Positions 17,198 through 25,236 of a stretch of 64,000 nt of DNA are shown here, piece after piece. Position numbers and translations under genes: made by a program. Each line of letters begins with the position of its first letter. Position 1 is the stretch's first letter. The stretch spans positions 35,198 to 99,197 of the forward strand of contig UQSG01000005.1 of the NCBI GenBank assembly GCA_900543695.1. Reading direction: 5' to 3'. The DNA comes from an uncultured Clostridium sp. Lineage in GTDB: Bacteria; Bacillota; Clostridia; UBA1212; UBA1255. The notes under the pieces were generated by a model, which had not been told where the DNA came from, ran no database searches, and saw only the letters and a program-made list of their open reading frames with translations.

Positions 17198-18562
17198 TTA
17201 TACCATTTGCTCCGGCTTGAATACTTCGTCGAATTTTTCAGCTGTCAGGAAGCCGAGCTGTACGCAGGCTTCCTTCAGGGAAATATTTTCCTTATAAGCC
17301 TTTTTGGCGGTTTTTGCCGCGTTGTCGTATCCGATGTACGGGTTCAGGGCCGTTACGAGCATCAGGGAATTATAAAGATTATGCTTCATTTTCTCACGGT
17401 TCGCGGTAATGCCGGATACGCAGTGATCATTGAAAGAACGAATCCCGTCCGCCAGCAGGCGCACCGACTGAAGAAAATTGTAAATACATACGGGCATGAA
17501 TACGTTGAGTTCAAAATTTCCCTGCGAAGCCGCCATGCCGACCGCCACGTCGTTTGCGATCACCTGCACCGCCACCATCGTCATCGATTCACACTGCGTG
17601 GGATTGACCTTGCCCGGCATAATCGAGCTGCCCGGTTCGTTTTCCGGAATGTGGATCTCGCCCAGTCCGCAGCGCGGCCCGCTGGCAAGCCAGCGCACGT
17701 CGTTTGCAATCTTCATAAGATCCGCAGCAAGCGCTTTCAGCGCGCCATGCGCAAAGACGAGCTCGTCCTTTGCAGTCAGAGCATGAAATTTATTTTCTGC
17801 CGAGAGGAAGTGCTTCCCTGTCAGCTCGCTGACGACCTTCGCGACTTCGGGACCGAATTGCTTCGGCGCGTTCAGGCCTGTGCCGACCGCTGTGCCGCCA
17901 AGCGCCAGCTCCTTCAGCCCCGGAAGCGCCGCCTCCAGCATTCCCTTTGTCTTTTCTATCATGTTTCTCCAGCCGCTGATCTCCTGAGAAAACTTAATCG
18001 GCGTCGCGTCCTGGAGATGCGTGCGCCCGCTCTTTACGACGTCGTCATTTTCGCGTTCAAGACGCCGAAATGTTTCAATCAGCGCGTCCATCGCAGGAAA
18101 CAGCTGATCCTCGATTCCGATGACAGCTGCAATATGCATCGCCGTGGGGAACGTATCGTTGGAGCTTTGCGACATGTTGATATGATCGTTGGGATGAAGC
18201 AGCTTTTTCCCGCAGATTTCATTGCCTCTATTTGCAATGACTTCGTTTGCATTCATGTTTGACTGCGTACCGCTTCCCGTCTGCCATACCACAAGAGGAA
18301 AATGATCGTTCAATTTCCCGGCGATCACCTCGTCGCACGCCTGTGAGATGACGGTTTTCTTTTCTTCGTCCAATTTCCCGAGATTATAGTTTGCGATTGC
18401 CGCGGCTTTCTTCAGAATTCCAAAGGCGTGTGTAATTTCTCTTGGCATGAGTTCTCCGCCGATCTTGAAATTCTGGTAGCTTCTCTGCGTCTGCGCCGCC
18501 CAATAGCGGTCTGCAGGCACCTGCATTTCTCCCATCGAATCGCGTTCCGTACGATATTCCAT
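17198..18562 (-). CDS. fumC: Fumarase, class II
   Basis: This is a full-length class II fumarase of 454 residues. The superfamily signature GSSIMPGKVNPTQ is near residue 316, with substrate-site segments TGSGTQSNMN, NMSQSSNDTFP and SGRTHLQDATP. It interconverts malate and fumarate without an iron-sulfur cluster. AAGGAGG precedes the ATG. It sits between malate dehydrogenase (32 bases upstream) and the hdr genes (34 bases downstream). The position supports a direction from oxaloacetate to fumarate feeding the reductase at the end of the same operon. The related aspartase is unlikely, since the sequence reads as fumarase throughout. Confidence 0.93.
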   Translation of the reverse strand: MEYRTERDSMGEMQVPADRYWAAQTQRSYQNFKIGGELMPREITHAFGILKKAAAIANYNLGKLDEEKKTVISQACDEVIAGKLNDHFPLVVWQTGSGTQSNMNANEVIANRGNEICGKKLLHPNDHINMSQSSNDTFPTAMHIAAVIGIEDQLFPAMDALIETFRRLERENDDVVKSGRTHLQDATPIKFSQEISGWRNMIEKTKGMLEAALPGLKELALGGTAVGTGLNAPKQFGPEVAKVVSELTGKHFLSAENKFHALTAKDELVFAHGALKALAADLMKIANDVRWLASGPRCGLGEIHIPENEPGSSIMPGKVNPTQCESMTMVAVQVIANDVAVGMAASQGNFELNVFMPVCIYNFLQSVRLLADGIRSFNDHCVSGITANREKMKHNLYNSLMLVTALNPYIGYDNAAKTAKKAYKENISLKEACVQLGFLTAEKFDEVFKPEQMV

Positions 18563-18594
18563 GCTCGATTCCTCCTTTGTTTTACAGGCAGGCG

Positions 18595-19545
18595 TTAAAA
18601 TTTCAGGCCTGCGATCATCTCTTTCAGGATGTTCCCGCTCTTTTGCATCAGTGCAAGTTCTTCATCCGTAAGCGTAGGCGTGACGCAGCCCTTCACGCCG
18701 TCGATTCCTACCACAAACAGATGACTCAGACAGACGTCGTGCAGACCGTATTCTCCATGCATCATGGAGGACAGCGTCATGATGTAGTCCTTTCCCGAAA
18801 ACAGCGACTCGCACATACTGCTCACCGATACGGAAACGGCATAATACGTCGCCTGCTTATATTTAATAATTTTCCCGCCGGAGGTTCTGACGTAGTCCAT
18901 AACCTCGTTATAGTTCGGAGGTTCAATTGTATTTTTCCCGCTGTATTTGACGCCTCTGCAGTAATCCTCAATGCCGATTGCGGCGACCTTTGCCAGTGAC
19001 CATGGTATAAATGAGGAATCGCCATGCTCTCCCATTACATATGCATGAATATTCCGCTGACTGACTCCGAAATAATCGGAAAGATAGTAACGAAGACGCG
19101 CCGTGTCCAGAATCGTTCCCGATCCTATAATTTTGTTCTCAGGCAGGCCGGAATATTTCATAAATGCGTACGTTAATATATCCACAGGATTGCTGACGAG
19201 AATGTAAAGCGCGTCGGGCGCGTATTTTGCGATTTCCGGCGCAATTTCCTTGATGATATTTACGTTGGTCTGCGCAAGATCGAGGCGCGACTGACCCGGT
19301 TTTCTGGGAAGTCCGGAGGATACGATGACGATGTCGGAGCCCTTTGCATCCTCATACGTTCCGGAATTTACCGTTACCGGGCAGCAGAAGGGTGTTCCCT
19401 GCTTGATATCCATCGCTTCCCCGAGCGCTTTTTCCGCGTTGATATCGATCAGCACAATTTCCGAAGCGATTCCTTTTACAGTCATGGTATAGGCAATTGT
19501 TGAGCCGACGCTTCCAGCCCCTATGATTGTTACCTTATTGCTCAT
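18595..19545 (-). CDS. mdh: LDH-fold malate dehydrogenase
   Basis: This encodes 316 residues. The NAD-binding GAGSVGS and the active-site GEHGDSSFIPWS look like L-lactate dehydrogenase. But the substrate-specificity loop reads GLPRKPGQSR, with Arg at the position (residue 81 here) that is Gln in lactate dehydrogenases and Arg in malate dehydrogenases. The catalytic Arg of the loop and the NPVD and DTARLR segments are kept. Malate dehydrogenase is thus the better call, and it fits the fumarase gene next to it. The start at 19545 has AGAGG six bases before it, while the first ATG (19551) directly abuts the site. First gene of the 13-gene operon. Confidence 0.8.
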   Translation of the reverse strand: MSNKVTIIGAGSVGSTIAYTMTVKGIASEIVLIDINAEKALGEAMDIKQGTPFCCPVTVNSGTYEDAKGSDIVIVSSGLPRKPGQSRLDLAQTNVNIIKEIAPEIAKYAPDALYILVSNPVDILTYAFMKYSGLPENKIIGSGTILDTARLRYYLSDYFGVSQRNIHAYVMGEHGDSSFIPWSLAKVAAIGIEDYCRGVKYSGKNTIEPPNYNEVMDYVRTSGGKIIKYKQATYYAVSVSVSSMCESLFSGKDYIMTLSSMMHGEYGLHDVCLSHLFVVGIDGVKGCVTPTLTDEELALMQKSGNILKEMIAGLKF

Positions 19546-19638
19546 ATGCATCCTCTTTTCTTTCTTTGATAATCGCGCCGCAGGATGCGTTTCCGGAAAA
19601 TTTCCGCACGCTGAAAAAGCGCCTGCGCGCTCTGATCG

Positions 19639-19667
19639 ATTATCCCATATACGGAATGAATTGTCAA
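19639..19667 (-). promoter_or_regulatory. Promoter of the 13-gene fumarate operon
   Basis: Minus-strand TTGACA (19662-19667), 17-base spacer, GATAAT (19639-19644). The predicted transcript start leaves a leader of about 85-90 bases before mdh. No other convincing promoter was seen before the surface protein gene at 6566, so the genes from mdh to the cupin probably share it. Confidence 0.7.
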
Positions 19668-19770
19668 TAAAAGAGGATTAATTTTTAATGAATGGGGAAC
19701 TTCCTTTTCTTAAAAAACGCGTTTTTTTCGGTGTTTTTCCAGTTTGCGCTGGCCCGTTTTAAGAAAGACC

Positions 19771-19797
19771 GCGGCGCCCCGCATACCGAGGCGCCGC
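19771..19797 (-). terminator. Hairpin terminator after the parvulin lipoprotein gene
   Basis: An 8-bp GC stem (GCGGCGCC/GGCGCCGC, 19771-19778 with 19790-19797) lies 16 bases after the stop codon. On the minus strand it is followed by a T-rich but interrupted tract (TCTTTCTT). Confidence 0.55.
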
Positions 19798-19813
19798 TGC
19801 TGCTGCAAAGCGT

Positions 19814-22084
19814 TTACTCTTCTTCGGCAGCTTCTCCGTCGTAAGTCAGGAATTCCTCTGCAACCTGATCCACCACTTCGCTCTGCACATCTGTCAGCGT
19901 AAGATTATGCTCCGCGACATATGCCTGGACGCTCTCGTCAAACGCCTCGTTCTTATATGCGCTGGTAACAGAAGCTACCACCGTTTCCGTGCTTGTATAG
20001 GTGCTGCTTGCTACCGTGCCAGACGATTCCGAATAATTCGTCAGTCCTTCGATGATTACAAGTTCATAAGAGGAGTCCGTCTTGATGAGCGAAATCGCGC
20101 CGATCTCATTCTGAGCAAACGCCCAGTCGATCACCTCCTGCGCAATGGAGGCAGAGCTCTTCTGCAGATCCAGAAGCCCCGCCGAATAGGAGGCGTCGGA
20201 CGCGTCGGAATATCCCATTACTAGGGCCTCCGCAGAGTCGCCGTTTTCCAGCTTTGACTGCAATGCTTCCATCAGCCGCAGAACCTCTGCCTGCTCCGTT
20301 TCGGACAAGGCATTGCCCTCTTCATCCAGAAGGCTCTTGGAAATATGCCGGATTGTAACAATCCTGTAATCGTCGGGATTTTTCTCGTAAAACGCCTTCA
20401 GCGCCTCGTCCTCCGGTTCCATTTCTTCTATGACCTCATTCGCATATTCCGAAACGAACAGCTGATCTATATAAACGGGCTTGTAATCATTTACATTGAC
20501 GCCGACCAGCAGCTGCATCAATTCGTCCCGCGTAGACACGTTGTACGCGGTTGCATAATATTCAAGCATCGTATCGATCTGCGAATCCAGTTCTTCCAGC
20601 TCGGCGGTGCGTTCCTCCTCCGATACGGCCTCTCCGGCCTCTGTCGCCATATCCTTCAGCGCAAGGAAATCCAGGAGCAGCTCCAGGCCGTATTCTTTGG
20701 CGTATTCCAGATAGGTTTTTCCATCCCGGTACTCCTCCAGAACGGCTTCGTTCAAAATCTCATAAAATTTTTCCTCCGAATCGCCCGCTTCCGAAAAATC
20801 GTATCCCGTGAAGATCTCGTTCATGGCCTGGGAGAAAAACTGTACATAGTATGCTTTCAACACCGCTTCTCCGTTATAGTCTGCGACTTTCGTTTCGTCC
20901 GCCGCCGCATCGTTATATTCCGGCTTCGGCGTAGGCTCGGCCGTGGCGGATGGCGACGCAGTAGAATCATCCGTATCGGAAAAATCGCCTGTAAAACTGC
21001 GCTTTACTATTTTTTCGATGTATTCTTCATTAAGGTCTTTGATTTCATAGTCCTTGTTTTCTAAGTACGGCCGCGTTTCTTCTTCAATTTGATTCTCTAC
21101 AAGCTGCATTTTATACGCGGATTCAACCGTTTCTTTTACCGTCTCATCTGTCAGGTCAAGAATCGCAGTACACTGCATGATATGATATCCGTATTCCGAT
21201 TCAACAATTTCAACCGTATCCGAAGGCGCCGTCTGCGCCAGCGCCCAGTCTTTAAAGGACTGAACGAAGCTGGAATCCTTCTGCACCGTATAATATCCGT
21301 CGTTGTTCGGCTCTCCGGTGCTGCTGTTTACATCGTCGGATTCCTCCAGAAGATCGTCAAAAGTGATCTCACCTGCATTATAGCGTTCCACAAGCTCCTG
21401 CACGGCCTCATATGCCTCTGCTTTTTCTTCCTCATCCATATCTTCCGTCAGGATCAGGGAATGCCGAACCTCAACCGTTCTGTAGTCTTCCTCATGGTCC
21501 GCATAAAACTCCGCCAGCTCGTCGTCCGTCGGATTCACGGATTCCTCAAGCGCCGCCTTATAATTTTCAAGCGCGCCCGACATGGTGTAATATTCCATCA
21601 GATCGTCATACGTCATTCCGTAAGCGACCTCGGCCAGATCCTCGACTGTCGATACGCCGAGCGACGTTCCGAGATACGAAAGCATGTAAGAAAAATAGGA
21701 ATCCGCAGAAGTCTTCAAATCTTCAATTTCCGATTCGGAGGGCCACTCCTCTTTCTGGGAATACAGCTCGTACTGGATCATAAATTCCCTGGCAGTTTCC
21801 AGCGCATCTTCCACAAAAATATCGTAATACGACGTTCCGTCTTTTTCTTTTCCTCTGATCTCATCGTAAAGCGCTTCGCCCTCCAGCTCAAAATCGATGT
21901 CCGTATCACCCGCCGTCTGCGCTTCATAAACCGTAGTAGAAAAGCTGTTGATAAACAGGCCGTCGGGAATTACGCTGCCGTTTACTTTGCCAATAATTGA
22001 TTCGCTTTTCTTGCAGCCAGCCAGCAGGGCGAATATCATGACGCAGGAGAGAACCAGCGCGATGCGTTTCGTATGTTTCTTCAT
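19814..22084 (-). CDS. Peptidylprolyl isomerase lipoprotein with two parvulin-like domains
   Basis: This has 756 residues. A lipoprotein signal ends in LLAGC (Cys 24). Two related halves follow. Each has a SurA/PrsA-type helical part and a PpiC-like core: EVRHSLIL...GYHIMQ at about 200-315 and TIRHISKSLL...YELVIIE at about 575-680. An acidic, Ser/Thr/Pro-rich linker (about 365-395) lies between. PrsA proteins are normally near 300 residues with a single parvulin domain, so this is a doubled foldase. The second core has lost parts of the canonical parvulin pattern and may be a chaperone only. It should help fold exported proteins outside the membrane. It lies 20 bases after rqcP. Confidence 0.8.
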   Translation of the reverse strand: MKKHTKRIALVLSCVMIFALLAGCKKSESIIGKVNGSVIPDGLFINSFSTTVYEAQTAGDTDIDFELEGEALYDEIRGKEKDGTSYYDIFVEDALETAREFMIQYELYSQKEEWPSESEIEDLKTSADSYFSYMLSYLGTSLGVSTVEDLAEVAYGMTYDDLMEYYTMSGALENYKAALEESVNPTDDELAEFYADHEEDYRTVEVRHSLILTEDMDEEEKAEAYEAVQELVERYNAGEITFDDLLEESDDVNSSTGEPNNDGYYTVQKDSSFVQSFKDWALAQTAPSDTVEIVESEYGYHIMQCTAILDLTDETVKETVESAYKMQLVENQIEEETRPYLENKDYEIKDLNEEYIEKIVKRSFTGDFSDTDDSTASPSATAEPTPKPEYNDAAADETKVADYNGEAVLKAYYVQFFSQAMNEIFTGYDFSEAGDSEEKFYEILNEAVLEEYRDGKTYLEYAKEYGLELLLDFLALKDMATEAGEAVSEEERTAELEELDSQIDTMLEYYATAYNVSTRDELMQLLVGVNVNDYKPVYIDQLFVSEYANEVIEEMEPEDEALKAFYEKNPDDYRIVTIRHISKSLLDEEGNALSETEQAEVLRLMEALQSKLENGDSAEALVMGYSDASDASYSAGLLDLQKSSASIAQEVIDWAFAQNEIGAISLIKTDSSYELVIIEGLTNYSESSGTVASSTYTSTETVVASVTSAYKNEAFDESVQAYVAEHNLTLTDVQSEVVDQVAEEFLTYDGEAAEEE

Positions 22085-22104
22085 ATATGCCTATGCCTCC
22101 GTAT

Positions 22105-22350
22105 TTAATCCGTAATAATTCTATACAAGTCCTTCGCATCGTCCTTCCGGACGGTTTCCGATACGCTCAGGATTTCAAATTTCGTTTTATTTCCCGAAAA
22201 AGAGACCTCCACGATATCGCCGGGCTTGATCTCCGTGCCGGCCTTTGCGGCTCTGCCGTTCACAGACACGCGTCCTGCGTCGCAGGCTTCATTGGCTACG
22301 GTTCGGCGTTTAATGATTCGGGCTACTTTTAAAAATTTATCAATTCTCAT
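22105..22350 (-). CDS. rqcP: S4-domain RNA-binding protein RqcP
   Basis: This is a single S4 domain of 81 residues (MRIDKFLKVARIIKRRT... VSVNGRAAKAG) with the size and sequence of RqcP/YabO. RqcP binds the 50S subunit and helps RqcH add alanine tails to stalled chains during ribosome quality control; that is family knowledge. Its start overlaps the end of mazG by 11 bases, and the pairing of mazG and rqcP is common in Bacillota. Confidence 0.85.
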   Translation of the reverse strand: MRIDKFLKVARIIKRRTVANEACDAGRVSVNGRAAKAGTEIKPGDIVEVSFSGNKTKFEILSVSETVRKDDAKDLYRIITD

Positions 22351-22987
22351 TTTGGATCACTCCTTCGAGATAATGCTTCAAAGCAATTTCCGCATCCAGT
22401 CCGGAACGGTCTGCCTGTCTGCAGATTTGGTAGAGCGCCGCTCCGAGCTCCTGTTCTGAAACAAAAGGAGGGAGCTCTTCCCGATCGGATCCGGCCTTTC
22501 TGATTTTCTTTGCAGCCTTCTGCGCCCGCATCAGAGCCGGCAATACGTTCGGAATATCCTCCAGATCCTGGCGCAAAGAGGAGAAGCCTTTTTCTTCCAG
22601 TTTCCGGCTTTCCCAGTTGGACAGCGCCTCGCCCGCCGTTGCCGCCGCATCGCCGCCGAACACATGCGAATGGCGGAACAGCATTTTTCGCGCGCAGCGG
22701 TCCGTTACGTCTTCAAACGCAAAGCTGCCTTCTTCCTTTGCCAGAATCGTATGAAAAATGACTTGCAGAAGCACGTCTCCCAGCTCCTCGCAAAGCTTCT
22801 CGGGACTTTTCTTCTCAATGGCGTCTACCGCCTCGTAAGCTTCCTCAAGCATCGGCTTTATAAGCGATTCATGTGTCTGTTCCCTGTCCCACGGGCATCC
22901 CTCCGGTGAGCGCAGGAGCTCAATGATATGATATAATTCCTGAAAAGTATACCGCTCGCCGGGCTGCTTTGGTTCCATTTGTATCAT
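22340..22987 (-). CDS. mazG: Nucleoside triphosphate pyrophosphohydrolase MazG
   Basis: This encodes 215 residues with the MazG core: CPWDREQTHESL, then the metal-binding ELxxEAYE and EELGDVLLQVIFH helices, and a WESRKLEEKG segment. It is shorter than the two-domain E. coli enzyme (about 260), and its C-terminal half is reduced. It hydrolyses non-canonical or excess NTPs to NMP and PPi. AGGG lies seven to eight bases before the ATG. First gene of the mazG-rqcP-parvulin operon. Confidence 0.88.
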   Translation of the reverse strand: MIQMEPKQPGERYTFQELYHIIELLRSPEGCPWDREQTHESLIKPMLEEAYEAVDAIEKKSPEKLCEELGDVLLQVIFHTILAKEEGSFAFEDVTDRCARKMLFRHSHVFGGDAAATAGEALSNWESRKLEEKGFSSLRQDLEDIPNVLPALMRAQKAAKKIRKAGSDREELPPFVSEQELGAALYQICRQADRSGLDAEIALKHYLEGVIQNEN

Positions 22988-23042
22988 GTTAACACCCTGT
23001 CATTCTCTGAAAATATACGGTTGCACGATGTCATGCCGTTTG

Positions 23043-23071
23043 ATTATAATACAAGAAGCGGACAAGAGCAA
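23043..23071 (-). promoter_or_regulatory. Promoter of the mazG operon
   Basis: Minus-strand TTGCTC (23066-23071), 17-base spacer, perfect TATAAT (23043-23048), about 55 bases upstream of mazG. Confidence 0.6.
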
Positions 23072-23133
23072 ATTTAATTTCCGCTCTGAACGCATCGCCA
23101 TCGTTTATTGTAGTAGAGGTGTGTAAACAAACT

Positions 23134-23577
23134 GTGTCAGATATATGGTTCTTTATGGGCAAAGCGCTGGAACGCGCATATCATTCTCTGGAGGAGGCTC
23201 CGTGTGAAATCCCCGTAGGCTGCGTCATCGTACGGGGAAACGAAATCATCGCCTCCGCCTCCAACACCAGAGAAACTGCGAACCGAATCACAGGGCATGC
23301 TGAGCTGTGCGCGCTGGACGCAGCGGCAGCTGTGACAGGCAGTCGGTATCTCGCAGGCTGCAGGATGTTCGTAACGCTGGAGCCCTGTCCGATGTGCGCG
23401 GGCGCTCTGCGCGCCGCCCGGATTTCCGAACTGTATTTCGGAGCTTATAATCTGCGGGAGGGCGCCGCCGGTACCGTTTATAATCTTCTGTATCCGGCCG
23501 TAAAAGGATACGGAGGAATAAAAAGGAGCGAATGCGAATCGCTCCTCAGAGAATATTTTGCAAAGCTCCGCGGGTAA
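23134..23577 (+). CDS. tadA: tRNA-specific adenosine deaminase TadA
   Basis: This encodes 147 residues of the cytidine-deaminase fold. The zinc and catalytic motif is GHAELCAL (HAE near 55), and the second zinc motif is EPCPMCAGAL (PCxxC near 84). TadA makes inosine at the wobble position of tRNA-Arg. The GTG start at 23134 (MSDIWFFMGKALERA) gives the usual TadA N-terminus; GTG at 23119 and ATG at 23155 are alternatives, and none has a close ribosome site. The final codons abut the convergent 23578-25218 gene. Confidence 0.88.
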   Translation: MSDIWFFMGKALERAYHSLEEAPCEIPVGCVIVRGNEIIASASNTRETANRITGHAELCALDAAAAVTGSRYLAGCRMFVTLEPCPMCAGALRAARISELYFGAYNLREGAAGTVYNLLYPAVKGYGGIKRSECESLLREYFAKLRG

Positions 23578-25218
23578 TCAGCTGTTGCGGTCGAAAATTT
23601 CAATATCCGCCATGTACCAGCTTCCATTCGTTCTTACATACCAAATTCTCGTATTGGTTTCCAGCTTCTGCTGAAAATCCGGCTTGCCGCGCTGCCCGTA
23701 AATCCAGTAATCAAAGTAGACCGCACACGAGAAGCAATTTTCTCCGTATACCCGCAGATCATACGCTTCCACGTTTTCAAAGGCCGTGGAATCGTGATCC
23801 GTATACCAATACTGACGGTATTCGCTCATGTCCTGATACATCTGCGTTCCCTTTATGATTCGGGATAAAAACGAACTCATGGAAATATCGTTCGACATGA
23901 ATCCGGCATAGGTCTTCGCTCCATCTATCGCAATCTGCGTATATTCCCCCTGAATCGATTCCGAAACCGCGAAATTTCCCGAATATGTCATGCTGCTCTC
24001 ATCATACTCCAGAGGCACCGTTTCGCCGGCAAAATTTTTCGCTTCTATTTCAAGGCCGCCGGAAAGCAAGGACACTTTATAGAGATTCATATACGGCTTG
24101 GCAAAAAGCTCCTCCGGGATATTCTTCAGCTCCGTAATTTCCTGATTTTTCTCCGCAAGCCAGTTTTCGGAGCCCGTGATTTCCGTGCCGTTCACGACAA
24201 CTGTATAATTCGAAGGAATCTGCAGCGTGAATACCTTGAAACCGACGTCGAACGTTCTCGTTTCGGAATTATACGTACATTCTATAGGATTTCCGGCGGA
24301 ATCCTCCACTGTGACCTCCGGCTCCTGTATCAGCTGTTCTACCCGGTATGTGTTGAACAGGCTCAGCGCATTTTTATCTTCTTCGTTCAGCATATATCGA
24401 ATCGATTCGTTTTCCTCTGACTGACCGGTCCTGTGCTGCGCGCCGAGGCGGACGCCGTTTACCGTTACGGTAAAATCAGCCGGTGCGTGAATCGTTATGT
24501 CAAGCGGCGCGGCAACGATCTCATTGCTGCTGTTTGTCTGCAGGGCCAGCGCGGCACCCTCCTGGCTCCGCACCTCTACAGAGCCGGGCTCAGAGAGGAG
24601 TCCGCACACCTCATAGCGGTTGATGACCAAAGCATCCGAGGTCAGCGCATACTGAGAGCTTCCCGGCTGATCCTTCGCCAGGGTTTTCCGGAAAATATCA
24701 TCTACTGCCTTCCCGTCAAGATACGGCACGGCTCCCTCTGGTGCCAGGAGGACTACATTGACCTCCGCAAAGGAAAATTCCGAAATATAGTCAAATTCAT
24801 ACAGACTGAAACCGAATTTACTCTTTTCGGACGATTGCTTCAGCGTGACCTTACACAAATCCTCTCCGTCCGCTTTTATAATATAGGAGGGACTTGCGAA
24901 GCGGTCGTATGAAAACGCTTTTACATAAGTAATCTCCTTGCCCTCTGCGGCCTCTTTCAGCTTTGCTTCGTAAGTTTCCCGATCGGCAAAGCCGGTCATG
25001 ACCACGTCGGTTTTGGCGACAATTTCCGAATATTGTTTATTTTCGAACAGAGACAGCACCTTGTCCACTTCAACCGTATTCTGGCTGTTTTCATAATCTG
25101 AAAGCCAGACGGAAAACACGATCAGCCCGATTGCCAGCAGGCAAAGAAAGCCCCCGATTATGCCAAAATATATTTTCCAGAATTTTGATGTCTTGATCAG
25201 CGTTCTCAGCTTACCCAT
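23578..25218 (-). CDS. Single-span membrane protein with repeated beta domains, unknown function
   Basis: This has 546 residues. A basic N-terminus and one membrane span (about residues 16-38, GIIGGFLCLLAIGLIVFSVWL) are followed by a large extracellular part. That part holds at least three related segments with the pattern short strand, VNG or DGK turn, strand: VPYLDGKAV, FTVTVNGVRLG, YTVVVNGTEITG. Such repeats are seen in envelope proteins of the TcaA/YvbJ kind, but the usual N-terminal zinc ribbon is absent. A C-terminal NTF2-like domain is suggested by the WYTDHDS... WYMADIEIF segment. It follows the phosphodiester glycosidase gene by 18 bases and is probably co-transcribed. Function not known. 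Confidence 0.6.
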   Translation of the reverse strand: MGKLRTLIKTSKFWKIYFGIIGGFLCLLAIGLIVFSVWLSDYENSQNTVEVDKVLSLFENKQYSEIVAKTDVVMTGFADRETYEAKLKEAAEGKEITYVKAFSYDRFASPSYIIKADGEDLCKVTLKQSSEKSKFGFSLYEFDYISEFSFAEVNVVLLAPEGAVPYLDGKAVDDIFRKTLAKDQPGSSQYALTSDALVINRYEVCGLLSEPGSVEVRSQEGAALALQTNSSNEIVAAPLDITIHAPADFTVTVNGVRLGAQHRTGQSEENESIRYMLNEEDKNALSLFNTYRVEQLIQEPEVTVEDSAGNPIECTYNSETRTFDVGFKVFTLQIPSNYTVVVNGTEITGSENWLAEKNQEITELKNIPEELFAKPYMNLYKVSLLSGGLEIEAKNFAGETVPLEYDESSMTYSGNFAVSESIQGEYTQIAIDGAKTYAGFMSNDISMSSFLSRIIKGTQMYQDMSEYRQYWYTDHDSTAFENVEAYDLRVYGENCFSCAVYFDYWIYGQRGKPDFQQKLETNTRIWYVRTNGSWYMADIEIFDRNS

Positions 25219-25236
25219 TTTGCGCGCCTCTTTCCG

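Noticed and set aside
17207..18262. Plus-strand frame of 351 codons opposite fumC
   Set aside because: Mirror of the fumarase gene; no independent signal.
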